From: Gammaproteobacteria bacterium RIFCSPLOWO2_12_47_11
Lineage (GTDB): Bacteria > Pseudomonadota > Gammaproteobacteria > Eutrophobiales > Eutrophobiaceae
Direction of reading: 5' to 3'
Length of the DNA stretch: 52,464 nucleotides
NCBI GenBank assembly: GCA_001801885.1
Contig: MGYU01000006.1
Span: 1 to 52,464 of the forward strand
In this document: piece by piece, positions 1 to 9,735 of the stretch
Layout of the letters: the number at the start of each line of letters is the position of its first letter
Numbering within the stretch: position 1 is the stretch's first letter
Translations under genes and position numbers: made by a program
Notes under the pieces: generated by a model
What the model was told of the DNA's origin: nothing
What the model saw: the letters and a program-made list of their open reading frames with translations, nothing else
Databases searched by the model: none

Positions 1-130
1 CCTGCTCTAAACTTTGTGAAGTATCAATCCCATCAAAAGTCGTTTCCGGATTGGCGAAAATATGGGTATCGGTCAACTGGATCAGTTCGATATAATCAGG
101 GTTTGATTTTGATAACACGATCGAAGTCAT
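1..130 (-). CDS. cpdA: 3',5'-cyclic-nucleotide phosphodiesterase / metallophosphoesterase (CpdA/Icc-like), N-terminal part only, truncated by window edge
   Basis: Reverse translation from ATG at 130: MTSIVLSKSNPDYIELIQLTDTHIFANPETTFDGIDTSQSLEQ; the IQLTDTHIF segment matches the first metallophosphoesterase motif (DxH). Not in the ORF track because it is cut by the window start. Confidence 0.7.
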   Translation of the reverse strand, partial: MTSIVLSKSNPDYIELIQLTDTHIFANPETTFDGIDTSQSLEQ

Positions 131-156
131 AAGATCATTTTAGTACGAATCTGGCC

Positions 157-819
157 ATGAAACGCAAGACCATTAACATTACCGATCAACTGTATGATTA
201 TTTGCTTTCTGTTTCGCTCAAGGAAACGGAACTCCAGCGCGAATTGCGTGCGGACACAGCAAAGCAGCCCCAGGCCATAATGCAGGTCGGGCCGGACCAG
301 GGACAGTTGATGGCAATGCTCATCCGGTTAATGCATGCAAAAAAGATCATTGAAATAGGTGTGTTCACCGGTTACAGCTCGTTGTGCATGGCCATGGCAT
401 TACCCGATGACGGCCATATTGTGGCCTGTGATATCAATAAAGAATATACAGACATTGCCCGGCAGTATTGGCGAAAGGCCGGTGTTGCGGACAAGATAGA
501 ACTGGTCCTGGCCCCGGCCATCCGGACCCTGGATAAACTGCTCGCCCAGGGCGAACAGGGAACTTATGATTTTGTCTTTATCGACGCGGACAAGCCGGAA
601 TATCCGGATTACTATGAACGTTCACTGCAATTGATCCGGAAAGGCGGATTGATAGCCATTGATAATGTGCTCTGGTACGGCAAGCCCGCCGATCCGGTCG
701 AGAAAGACAAGGACACACTGGCAATACGGAAATTCAATCAGAAACTCTACCAGGACAGCCGGGTCATGATCAGCATGTTGACCATCGCGGATGGTTTAAC
801 GCTGGCGCTTAAACTCTAG
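157..819 (+). CDS. SAM-dependent O-methyltransferase (caffeoyl-CoA O-methyltransferase-like family)
   Basis: IIEIGVFTGYSSLCMAMALP SAM motif, FVFIDADKPEYPDYYE and GGLIAIDNVLWYGK motifs. Confidence 0.9.
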   Translation: MKRKTINITDQLYDYLLSVSLKETELQRELRADTAKQPQAIMQVGPDQGQLMAMLIRLMHAKKIIEIGVFTGYSSLCMAMALPDDGHIVACDINKEYTDIARQYWRKAGVADKIELVLAPAIRTLDKLLAQGEQGTYDFVFIDADKPEYPDYYERSLQLIRKGGLIAIDNVLWYGKPADPVEKDKDTLAIRKFNQKLYQDSRVMISMLTIADGLTLALKL

Positions 820-2722
820 TAATAAAGAAATTTTCTACATCTGCAATATTGCCGGTGATATTCATCCTGGGCAGGCTGTTCAGGAATTTTTTCCCGTAGG
901 ATTTTGAACGTAACCTCGGATCACAGATCATCAACACTCCGTAGTCATTCATATCACGGATTAACCGGCCCACACCCTGTTTCAGAACAATGATGGCCTG
1001 TGGTAACTGGTAATCCATGAAAGGATTAATTCCCTGTTCCTGCATCTTCACTGCGCGTGCGCGGAATACCGGATCATCCGGCGCGGCGAACGGCAGTTTA
1101 TCGATGATGACACTGGACAATGCCTGCCCTTTAACATCCACCCCTTCCCAGAAACTGCTGGTGCCGAGTAAGACAGCATGTTTCGTACGCCTGAATGTCT
1201 CGAGTAATTCTGTTCTGGGCGCATCACCCTGTACCAGGATTGGATAATCAAGTTTATTCTTAATCAGATCTGTCGCTTCCCGCAGGGCGCGATGACTGGT
1301 GAAGAGGATAAAGGCGTGGCCCTGACTGGCCTGTATGACCGGTAGTGCGGCATTAATGACGGCTGAAGTATAAGCCGGCTCCCCCGGCTCAGGCATATTT
1401 TCAGGGAGATACAGCAATGCCTGTTTTTGATAATCAAACGGGCTTGGCCAGGTTTGTGATTTGATTTCATTCAAGCCGAGTTGCCCGGCAAAATGACTGA
1501 AATCATCACCCACTGCCAATGTCGCTGAAGTGTAAATGCACTGGCATTCATGTTGTGAAAGGTGTTGTTGAAAAATACTGGAAATATCCAGCGGTGTCTG
1601 GTGCAACAAAAATCCATGGCCCCGGCTCTCCAGCCACTGGACAAATTCATCACTCTCGCGTTCCCTGAAATCCTTCAGCATACCCAGCAGATTGCCTGCC
1701 CGCTTCCAGCAATTTTCCAGTGACTTTGAACGTGATGATAACTGGTCCAGTGCACTTTCAAGTGCAGCCAGCTTTTCATATAGCACATCAAATGTACCGC
1801 TAATGCTTTTATCAACTGATACTTCCAGCCAGGCTGAGCGTCGATCACTATTCCCAAGGGTAAGGCGGAATTTTTGCAAGCTGGTCTGCAATACATCGGG
1901 AATTTCAGTAAATCCCGGAACATCATTGGCGTCACTCAGATAAGCAGCACGCGTATCATTAATGAGTTCAAGTAACTGGCGGCTGCTTACCGTGCTGCCA
2001 AAAAAATCAGCGGCCAGTTCAGGGAGTTGATGGGCTTCATCAAAAATAATGAAACTGGCCTTGGGCAACACCTCACCGAAACCGGTATCACGCAGGGCCA
2101 GATCCGCCATCAGCAAATGATGATTGACGATAACGAGGTCTGCTTCATTTGCGTTGCGCCGTGCCTTCAATACAAAACATTCATCATAAAATTCACAGTC
2201 CTGTCCCAGGCAATTGTCTGCAGTTGAGGTAATGCCGGACTGTACCGGTGAATTCTCCGGAAGGTCCGCCAGTTCAGTCAGATCGCCGGTCGCAGTCTGT
2301 GCCGACCAGTGTTTTATGGATACCAGGCTGTCTTGTAACTGGACCGGCATGGCCCGGTTATGCTTTTCATATTCAACCAGTCGGAATTTACAAAGATAAT
2401 TGGCCCGGCCTTTAAGCAAGGTTGTATTCACGGGCAAACCCAGCGCCCTGCTGACAACAGGAAGGTCTTTGTAAAATAATTGGTCCTGCAGGTGTTTGGT
2501 GCCTGTAGAAATAATGATTTTTTTTCCTGACATCAAGGCCGGTACGAGATAAGCAAATGTTTTACCGGTGCCGGTACCGGCTTCGCAGATCAGGGATTCT
2601 TCATCTGCCATAGCCCTGGCTATAGCTGTGGCCAGTTCCAGTTGTTGTTCCCTGACAGCATAATCCGGTAGCTGCCTGGCGATAGCCCCCTGTTTTGAAA
2701 AAACATCCGCTGCTTCTAGCAA
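809..2722 (-). CDS. ATP-dependent DNA helicase, DinG/YoaA family (XPD-like, Fe-S cysteines)
   Basis: Walker A EAGTGTGKTFAYLVP, DEAH box IIFDEAHQLPE, C-X-C-type Fe-S cysteines (CLGQDCEFYDEC), GVGRLIRD motif VI. Confidence 0.9.
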   Translation of the reverse strand: MLEAADVFSKQGAIARQLPDYAVREQQLELATAIARAMADEESLICEAGTGTGKTFAYLVPALMSGKKIIISTGTKHLQDQLFYKDLPVVSRALGLPVNTTLLKGRANYLCKFRLVEYEKHNRAMPVQLQDSLVSIKHWSAQTATGDLTELADLPENSPVQSGITSTADNCLGQDCEFYDECFVLKARRNANEADLVIVNHHLLMADLALRDTGFGEVLPKASFIIFDEAHQLPELAADFFGSTVSSRQLLELINDTRAAYLSDANDVPGFTEIPDVLQTSLQKFRLTLGNSDRRSAWLEVSVDKSISGTFDVLYEKLAALESALDQLSSRSKSLENCWKRAGNLLGMLKDFRERESDEFVQWLESRGHGFLLHQTPLDISSIFQQHLSQHECQCIYTSATLAVGDDFSHFAGQLGLNEIKSQTWPSPFDYQKQALLYLPENMPEPGEPAYTSAVINAALPVIQASQGHAFILFTSHRALREATDLIKNKLDYPILVQGDAPRTELLETFRRTKHAVLLGTSSFWEGVDVKGQALSSVIIDKLPFAAPDDPVFRARAVKMQEQGINPFMDYQLPQAIIVLKQGVGRLIRDMNDYGVLMICDPRLRSKSYGKKFLNSLPRMNITGNIADVENFFITRV

Positions 2723-2742
2723 TGCAATACTCCGCTTGTCTC

Positions 2743-3702
2743 TCAGGCCCGGTCAACCGGGAAAGCAATTACTTCACGGATGTCTGTGCAATGATGCATG
2801 GCCATCAACAAACGATCTACCCCGACAGCCACCCCGGCACAGGGTGGTAATCCATATTTCAAGGCTTCAATAAATTTCTCGTCAATGAAAACTTCCGGTT
2901 TGCCTGACTTTTCCCGTTGCAGATTGTCCTGCACAAATCTCTTTTTCTGTTCACCGGCATCACACAATTCATGGAAACCATTGGCTATCTCCAGACCATG
3001 AATGAACAGTTCAAATCTTTCCGCAACCGGCGGATCGGAATGCCTGATCCTGGCCAGCGCGGACTGTACAACCGGAAAGTCATAAATCATGTGCGGGCAT
3101 TCATGGCCGAGATGATCGCAGACACAGTGACTGAAAATAAAATCCAGTAAAACCGATCTTTCATCACCCTGTGCGGTGTATCCATAATCAGTTGCAGTCT
3201 TTTGTAATTCCACCAGTGCCGTGGTGTGGGGATCTAAATCAGTCTTTTCTTTAAATACTTCGGCATAGGTTTTTTTCTGTGCAGGTTTGAAATTCAATAC
3301 CTGCAGTAATTCATCCAGTTCATCCATTAACTGATGATGATCATATTCAGGGCGGTACCACTCCAGCATGGTGAATTCCGGATTGTGATATTTGCCAATT
3401 TCGTTGTCCCTGAACACCCGGCATATCTGATATATCGGACCACTGCCTGATGCCAATAATCTTTTCATCGCGTATTCAGGAGAGGTATGTAAAAAATGTT
3501 TTCGTATATGACGGCCACCCGGATACTGTAAAGCAGTTTCAAAACTCTCGATATGTGGATCGGATACAGCCGCATCGACGAGTATGGGTGTTTCAACCTC
3601 AAGAATCCCATGTTTGTTCATAAACTTACGCAACTTTTCAAGTAACCGGGCACGGGCGAGTAACATCTCAAAGGATACTGCCGGTTGCCATTTGGTTTTC
3701 AT
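2743..3702 (-). CDS. epmA: EF-P lysine(34) lysyltransferase EpmA (GenX/PoxA, class II LysRS-like)
   Basis: ILEVETPILVDAAVSDPHIESF, FRDNEIGKYHNPEFTMLEWYRP, GVDRLLMAMH; adjacent to efp. Confidence 0.95.
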   Translation of the reverse strand: MKTKWQPAVSFEMLLARARLLEKLRKFMNKHGILEVETPILVDAAVSDPHIESFETALQYPGGRHIRKHFLHTSPEYAMKRLLASGSGPIYQICRVFRDNEIGKYHNPEFTMLEWYRPEYDHHQLMDELDELLQVLNFKPAQKKTYAEVFKEKTDLDPHTTALVELQKTATDYGYTAQGDERSVLLDFIFSHCVCDHLGHECPHMIYDFPVVQSALARIRHSDPPVAERFELFIHGLEIANGFHELCDAGEQKKRFVQDNLQREKSGKPEVFIDEKFIEALKYGLPPCAGVAVGVDRLLMAMHHCTDIREVIAFPVDRA

Positions 3703-3731
3703 TACCAGGGGACTATCTAGGAATTTCCCGG

Positions 3732-4295
3732 TCAGGCACGGCTCATGTATGCGCCGGTGCGGGTATCAATCCTGATTTTTTCACCTTTTTCCACAAACAG
3801 GGGGACCTTGACGACTGCACCAGTTTCAAGCTTCGCCGGTTTGGAACCACCTGTGGCTGTGTCACCACGTATACCCGGATCAGTATCAGAAATTTCAAGG
3901 ACAACAAAATTAGGCGGGCTGACTGTCAGGGGAGCCCCATTCCACAGGGTCATGGTGCAGAGTTCCTCACCCTTAATCCATTGAGCAGTATCTTCCATGG
4001 CCTTTTCGCCGGCCATATATTGTTCGTAGTTTTCCTGATTCATGAAATACCAGAGTTCACCATCGTTGTATAAATACTGCACTTCCAGATCAATGACATC
4101 TGCGGCGTCAAGTGTATCACCTGACTTGAATGTACGCTCTATCACACGCCCTGTCTTCAGATTACGCAATTTGACGCGGTTAAATGCCTGGCCTTTCCCC
4201 GGCTTTACATATTCGTTAGTAAGTATCGCGCAAGGATCGTTATCAAGCATTACCTTGAGACCGGCCTTGAATTCATTTGTGCTGAAAGTTCCCAT
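3732..4295 (-). CDS. efp: Elongation factor P
   Basis: KPGKGQAF modification loop, [14 protein letters not shown], full length 187 aa. Confidence 0.97.
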   Translation of the reverse strand: MGTFSTNEFKAGLKVMLDNDPCAILTNEYVKPGKGQAFNRVKLRNLKTGRVIERTFKSGDTLDAADVIDLEVQYLYNDGELWYFMNQENYEQYMAGEKAMEDTAQWIKGEELCTMTLWNGAPLTVSPPNFVVLEISDTDPGIRGDTATGGSKPAKLETGAVVKVPLFVEKGEKIRIDTRTGAYMSRA

Positions 4296-4360
4296 ATTTC
4301 CCTCGTGGTGTTAATTCTCATATGATAAAGGCCGCTATCATACATTGAAGAAGGAAAATT

Positions 4361-5341
4361 ATGCAGCAGGCAAATTGGCAGGCAGAGTTACGAAAAACAA
4401 AAATCGGCCCTGCCACATTACTCGAAGATATCGGATTGGCTCGCAATGCCCCGGCATTGGCAAACCAGGCCGCCATTTCTTTTCCTTTGCGTGTCACCGA
4501 AGGGTTTAAAAACAGAATAACCAATGGAGATGAACATGACCCCCTGCTACGCCAGATTTTACCCCTGGCGGAAGAGGATCGGGATCACCCTGATTTCAGT
4601 TTCGATCCACTCGCTGAATATGCAAAACAACCCGTCCCGGGTCTCCTGCATAAATATCATGGCCGTGCCCTGCTGGTGGTGACGGGTGCCTGTGCCATAC
4701 ATTGCCGCTATTGTTTCCGCCGTCATTTTCCTTATGCTGAATCAAACCCGGCCAGCCAGCAATGGCAAACTGCCCTGGATTACCTCGCCCGGGACCAGAC
4801 TGTTACTGAAATAATATTAAGCGGTGGTGATCCCCTGACTGTAAGTGACGAACGTTTATCCGGACTGGTACAGTCTCTGGCAGATATCCCGCACATTAAA
4901 CGGTTACGCATACATAGCCGGATACCTGTCGTCCTGCCTGAACGGATTGTTGATACATTGCTGGACTGGCTGACCGGTACACGCCTCAGGCCGGTGATGG
5001 TGGTGCATGCCAATCATGCCAATGAACTCGATAATTCAGTAGCCATGGCCATGGAAAAGTTGAAGCGTGCCCATGTTCCGTTACTGAACCAGTCAGTTTT
5101 ATTGAGGGGGGTCAATGATTCAGTCACTGCACTGGCTATGCTCAGTGAACGGTTGTTTGATTACGGTATCCTGCCCTATTATCTGCACATGCTTGACCCA
5201 GTAAAGGGGGCCGCCCATTTTGCGGTTGATGAAACGCAGGCAAGGTCGATCATGCAAGGCTTGCGTGAATTACTGCCCGGTTATCTGGTACCGAAACTGG
5301 TCAGGGAGATTCCCGATACTCCCAGCAAAATACTTTTATAA
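4361..5341 (+). CDS. epmB: EF-P beta-lysylation protein EpmB (lysine 2,3-aminomutase family, radical SAM)
   Basis: CAIHCRYCFRRHFPY radical SAM motif; SGGDPL; divergent from efp. Confidence 0.95.
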   Translation: MQQANWQAELRKTKIGPATLLEDIGLARNAPALANQAAISFPLRVTEGFKNRITNGDEHDPLLRQILPLAEEDRDHPDFSFDPLAEYAKQPVPGLLHKYHGRALLVVTGACAIHCRYCFRRHFPYAESNPASQQWQTALDYLARDQTVTEIILSGGDPLTVSDERLSGLVQSLADIPHIKRLRIHSRIPVVLPERIVDTLLDWLTGTRLRPVMVVHANHANELDNSVAMAMEKLKRAHVPLLNQSVLLRGVNDSVTALAMLSERLFDYGILPYYLHMLDPVKGAAHFAVDETQARSIMQGLRELLPGYLVPKLVREIPDTPSKILL

Positions 5342-5473
5342 TCGTTAATTATCCGGGGTTAATGTTGTTCACGGCGTACTGCTATATTCGCCCATGATGG
5401 GATATACTTCATCCCCTGAATTAACCCACTTATCTGAAGTGCCTGAAATATAAAAATAATTTAGCTGATTATA

Positions 5474-7171
5474 ATGTCTGTACTTTCGATTCAAAACATA
5501 CTCATCATCGATGATTCAGCAGATTACCGGAAATTACTGACGACCTTCTTCAGGAAAGTCTGTCCATCGGCCCATGTTGAAGAATATGACCCCGCCAAAG
5601 GCAGGCCACCGGAATCATTTTCCTGGGGTGACTTTGATCTGTTGATACTCGATTATGATCTTGGCAACGGTGAAAATGGTCTGGAATGGCTGCGCCAGTA
5701 CAAGACATCAGTCGATTTTCCGCCCACTATTATGCTCACGGCAAAAGATAATGAAGAACTGGTCGTTAATGCTATCCGTTTCGGCGCCCAGAGTTTTCTG
5801 CGCAAGCCGGGTTTGACCAGGAATCTTCTTATCGAATCTATCAACGATGCGCTCACTAAATATAAACAGGAAAAGCATAAAGCCAGTTCCCAGAAGATCC
5901 AGGTCCATCTTTTTAACAAGGAAAAGTTTTTTGAAACATTAAAGACTGTTAAAAAAAATGACGCAGTCTATCTTGTGGAGATTGATAAATATCAATCCTT
6001 GTATGAAACACTGGGGATTTTTGCAACAGACAAATTTGTAAATTTCTTTATCGACACGATTTCCAGAACAATAAAAACAGCCGGTTATCGGGGCCAGATG
6101 ACCCGGATTGCAGATTCCACTGTGGCCGTTTTGCTTGCGAACAATGACCCTGCAGTGGACATTGAAAATCTGGCCAAAAAACTTTGCAATGCATTTAATC
6201 ATGCGGAATACAAAAATGATAATGTGACCGTGAAATTTTCCGTAAATATCGGTGCTATATCCATAGATGAGGAAAAATCAGATGTGATGAGCATCCTCGC
6301 AAAAATCGAGCATGCCTGCCGCAAGGCGCGGGAAACAGATGGTAACTCTTATATTATTGAATGGCATGAGATTGTAAAAGTACCGCCGGCTTTTGACCAG
6401 GCATTCGGCATAGAGGTCACCAATGCTCTCGAAGAAGACCGGCTGAAACTGTTATTTCAGTCACTCATACTCGTATCTGGAACAGCACATAAGGATTACA
6501 AGGACATCTATCAGGCACGTGTATCCCTGCTGGATATAAACAATAATATCATCGAACCTAAAAAATTCCTTCCGGTGCTGGAGAAATCCAAATCCATGAA
6601 AAAGCTGGACCGCTGGGTGATCCGGTATTGCGTGTCTGAACTGGCAAAACTGGTTTCCGGAAAAGCGAAAAAACCCGGGATACTGGTCCCATTATCAGCA
6701 CAGTCCATTGACGACAAGGGTCTTACCGACTGGATCAATAAATTAATTGAGCATGTAAAATTACCGGGGCTGGGAAATTCACTTATTTTTGAGGTCAATG
6801 TCAAGGATTTCCTGCCCAACATCCGGCAGGCGAAACTACAGTTCAATAAATTGCGGGTGAAACTCAATGCCTCAATCGCCCTCATCGGGTTGAATGAGTT
6901 ATCCGTTATGGAAAAATGCCTGCTACAGGAGAAATTTGATTTTGTAATCTTCTCGCCTGAACACACAGGCAAGGAGAAGATGCCGATGGATCAAATACAG
7001 AACATAATAAACATGGCGAAAGAATACAAAGTTCTCACTGTAGCCAGTAAAATAGACAGTGGTGAATATCTCGCTTTGTCAGCCAGTGCCGGTACGGATT
7101 ATGTGCTGGGTCATTTTGTACAACCCCCGATGGAAAATATTATTTCTACCGAAGAAGTTGTCGTGCGCTAG
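5474..7171 (+). CDS. Response regulator receiver + degenerate GGDEF + degenerate EAL protein (FimX-like)
   Basis: REC domain ILIIDDSADYRKLL...LLILDYDLG...TAKDN...RKPG; GGDEF-like fold with motif position reading RIADSTVAVLL; EAL-like region LLFQSLILV...QARVSLLD...IIEPKKFLPVLEKSKSMKKLDRWVIRYC. Confidence 0.8.
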   Translation: MSVLSIQNILIIDDSADYRKLLTTFFRKVCPSAHVEEYDPAKGRPPESFSWGDFDLLILDYDLGNGENGLEWLRQYKTSVDFPPTIMLTAKDNEELVVNAIRFGAQSFLRKPGLTRNLLIESINDALTKYKQEKHKASSQKIQVHLFNKEKFFETLKTVKKNDAVYLVEIDKYQSLYETLGIFATDKFVNFFIDTISRTIKTAGYRGQMTRIADSTVAVLLANNDPAVDIENLAKKLCNAFNHAEYKNDNVTVKFSVNIGAISIDEEKSDVMSILAKIEHACRKARETDGNSYIIEWHEIVKVPPAFDQAFGIEVTNALEEDRLKLLFQSLILVSGTAHKDYKDIYQARVSLLDINNNIIEPKKFLPVLEKSKSMKKLDRWVIRYCVSELAKLVSGKAKKPGILVPLSAQSIDDKGLTDWINKLIEHVKLPGLGNSLIFEVNVKDFLPNIRQAKLQFNKLRVKLNASIALIGLNELSVMEKCLLQEKFDFVIFSPEHTGKEKMPMDQIQNIINMAKEYKVLTVASKIDSGEYLALSASAGTDYVLGHFVQPPMENIISTEEVVVR

Positions 7172-7179
7172 GAAAAAAA

Positions 7180-9432
7180 TCAATCCGTCACCTTGAGTCT
7201 GAAAACATTCCGGTAACCTCTGGGCAACAGGTTCCCCCGCCTGCCACGTTCACCGGTGTAGGCTACAATATCCTTCGGTTTTAATACCAGCTTGCGCTGT
7301 CCTGCAAAGACTGTCAGACAGCTACCGGCAGGAATGACAGTGACAGCAACCACATACTCTTCCCTCGCTTTTAATTTTGCCGAAGGAATATTGATAATCT
7401 TCAAGCCCTTGCCCCTGGGAAGAACCGGCAATTCACTGGCCCTTATAACCAGGAAATGACCGGCAGAGGATACGGCCGCCACCTGATCAGAAGGCATATC
7501 GTTGACTGCTGCCGGGATTAATACCTTTGCCCCTTTAGGAACAGAGACAATCGACTTGCCACTCTTGTTTTTAGTGATCAGATCATCCAGTCTGGCAATG
7601 AAACCATAACCACTATCAGACGCCAACAGGTAATGGCTGTCCGGTAGTCCCATCATCACACCCTCAAAACTGGCACCTTCAGGCGGATTTAACCTGCTGG
7701 CAACAGGCTCACCGAGGCTTCTTGCGGAAGGCAACAAGTGTGCGGGCAAGGCATAACAACGGCCCGTCGAATCCAGGAACACCGCGTTCTGATTGCTGCG
7801 GCCACAGGCAGTGGATTTGAAACTATCACCGGGACGGTAAGCCAGTTCTTCCGGCACAATATCATGTCCTTTTGCAGCCCTTACCAGCCCCTTGTCGGAT
7901 AGTATGACTGTCACAGGTTCCGTCGGGATAAGATCAGTTTCATTGATTGCCTTTGCTTCTTCCCTTTCCTTCAATGGTGAACAGCGGTCATTGCCAAAGA
8001 TTTTTGCATCATCTTCCAGTTCCTTGCGGATCAGTGTTTTCAAACGTTGCCTGGACCCCAGTATCTGATCAATTGTTTTGCGTTCATTCTCGAGTGCCTT
8101 GAGTTCTCCCTTGATGCGGATCTCCTCCAGTTTTGCCAGTTTGCGCAGTTTCAATTCCAGAATCGCTTCGGCCTGGAGATCAGACAATTTGAAACGCTTC
8201 ATCAGGACCTGTTTAGGATTCTCTTCCTGCCGGATAATGGCAATGACTTCATCAATACTCAGGTAGGCGATCATCAATCCCTGCAGGATATGGATCTGGG
8301 CCAGCACTTTTTCCAGCCGGAATTGCAGGCGCCGTTTTACCGTTTCCGTGCGATAGGACAGCCATTCCCTGAGGACCATTTTGATGTCCTTGACCTGTGG
8401 CCGGCCATTGATACCTATCATATTGAGATTAACGCGGTAACTGCATTCGAGGTCGGTCGTGGCAAACAGGTGCGACATCAGTTCATCCAGATTGATCCGG
8501 TTGGAACGTGGGACCAATACGAGGCGCACCGGATCTTCATGATCTGATTCATCTCTGAGATCTTCCAGCATAGGCAGTTTTTTTGCCTGCATCTGGTTCG
8601 CAATTTGTTCCAGTATTTTTCCACCTGAACTCTGATATGGCAACGCGGTGATAATGATATTGCCGTCATCTTTTTCCCAGACAGCGCGCATCTTGATCGA
8701 TCCATGGCCTGTTTTATATATCGCCCGGATCTCTGATTTGGGAGTGATTATTTCCGCCTTTGTAGGAAAGTCCGGTCCCTTGATATATTTGCAGAGTTCA
8801 TCGATTGTTGTGTTGGAAGATACCAGCAGGCGGATACAGGCATTGGTCACTTCACGCAGGTTATGCGGTGTAATATCGGTGGCCATGCCAACTGCAATGC
8901 CAGTTGTCCCGTTCAACAGGATATTCGGCAGGCGTGCGGGTAACAGACGGGGCTCATTTAAAGTACCGTCAAAATTCGGCAACCAATCCACGGTCCCCTG
9001 CCCGAGTTCACCCAACAAACTGTCTGCATAAGGCGTAAGTCTGGATTCGGTATAACGCATGGCAGCAAATGACTTTGGATCATCCATGGATCCCCAGTTG
9101 CCCTGTCCATCAATCAATGGATAACGATAGGTAAACGGCTGTGCCATCAACACCATGGCCTCGTAACAGGCAGAATCGCCATGCGGGTGATACTTGCCGA
9201 TCACATCACCCACGGTACGTGCTGATTTTTTATATTTTGCCCCGGTCTTCAGACCGAGTTCTGACATGGCGTAGATGATCCTGCGTTGCACAGGTTTAAG
9301 GCCATCACCGATATGTGGCAAGGCACGATCAAGAATGACATACATGGAATAATTCAGGTATGCCTTCTCGGTGAATTCATGCAACGGTTGTCGTTCGTTG
9401 CGTTCGAAGTCGAGACTTAATGTTTCAGCCAC
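7180..9432 (-). CDS. parC: DNA topoisomerase IV subunit A
   Basis: [20 protein letters not shown], catalytic Tyr region [10 protein letters not shown], full length 750 aa. Confidence 0.96.
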   Translation of the reverse strand: MAETLSLDFERNERQPLHEFTEKAYLNYSMYVILDRALPHIGDGLKPVQRRIIYAMSELGLKTGAKYKKSARTVGDVIGKYHPHGDSACYEAMVLMAQPFTYRYPLIDGQGNWGSMDDPKSFAAMRYTESRLTPYADSLLGELGQGTVDWLPNFDGTLNEPRLLPARLPNILLNGTTGIAVGMATDITPHNLREVTNACIRLLVSSNTTIDELCKYIKGPDFPTKAEIITPKSEIRAIYKTGHGSIKMRAVWEKDDGNIIITALPYQSSGGKILEQIANQMQAKKLPMLEDLRDESDHEDPVRLVLVPRSNRINLDELMSHLFATTDLECSYRVNLNMIGINGRPQVKDIKMVLREWLSYRTETVKRRLQFRLEKVLAQIHILQGLMIAYLSIDEVIAIIRQEENPKQVLMKRFKLSDLQAEAILELKLRKLAKLEEIRIKGELKALENERKTIDQILGSRQRLKTLIRKELEDDAKIFGNDRCSPLKEREEAKAINETDLIPTEPVTVILSDKGLVRAAKGHDIVPEELAYRPGDSFKSTACGRSNQNAVFLDSTGRCYALPAHLLPSARSLGEPVASRLNPPEGASFEGVMMGLPDSHYLLASDSGYGFIARLDDLITKNKSGKSIVSVPKGAKVLIPAAVNDMPSDQVAAVSSAGHFLVIRASELPVLPRGKGLKIINIPSAKLKAREEYVVAVTVIPAGSCLTVFAGQRKLVLKPKDIVAYTGERGRRGNLLPRGYRNVFRLKVTD

Positions 9433-9554
9433 TGTTTTCTCCGGATAAATTAAGCAATTAAAAGTTTGTCATCATAAATTCATACTGCTGACATTTCTCT
9501 ATCATACTTTTCACGCAAGATTGGCGCGTAACTTAATATGAAAGGAGAAATATC

Positions 9555-9725
9555 ATGCGAGTTGATCATTATCATATTCAGCGGTTTCTGGCATTATCTG
9601 AACTGTATTTCAGACTGACGGATAAAACGGCCTCCGATGTCAGCAGTGAAGAGATGGAGGAATTTCTCGAGGCCATCAATGAATGCTCGCCGCCTTCGAT
9701 GTCACCAGAACAATACGTGGCCTGA
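9555..9725 (+). CDS. Small hypothetical protein (56 aa)
   Basis: ATG at 9555 preceded by AAAGGAGAAATATC (strong SD); MRVDHYHIQRFLALSELYFRLTDKTASDVSSEEMEEFLEAINECSPPSMSPEQYVA, stop at 9723-9725; below the ORF-track length cutoff. Confidence 0.5.
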   Translation: MRVDHYHIQRFLALSELYFRLTDKTASDVSSEEMEEFLEAINECSPPSMSPEQYVA

Positions 9726-9735
9726 AGCCTGGGCA

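Noticed and set aside
8047-8547. 166-aa plus-strand ORF
   Set aside because: Antisense to parC; no motifs and Phe/Gln-rich shadow composition.
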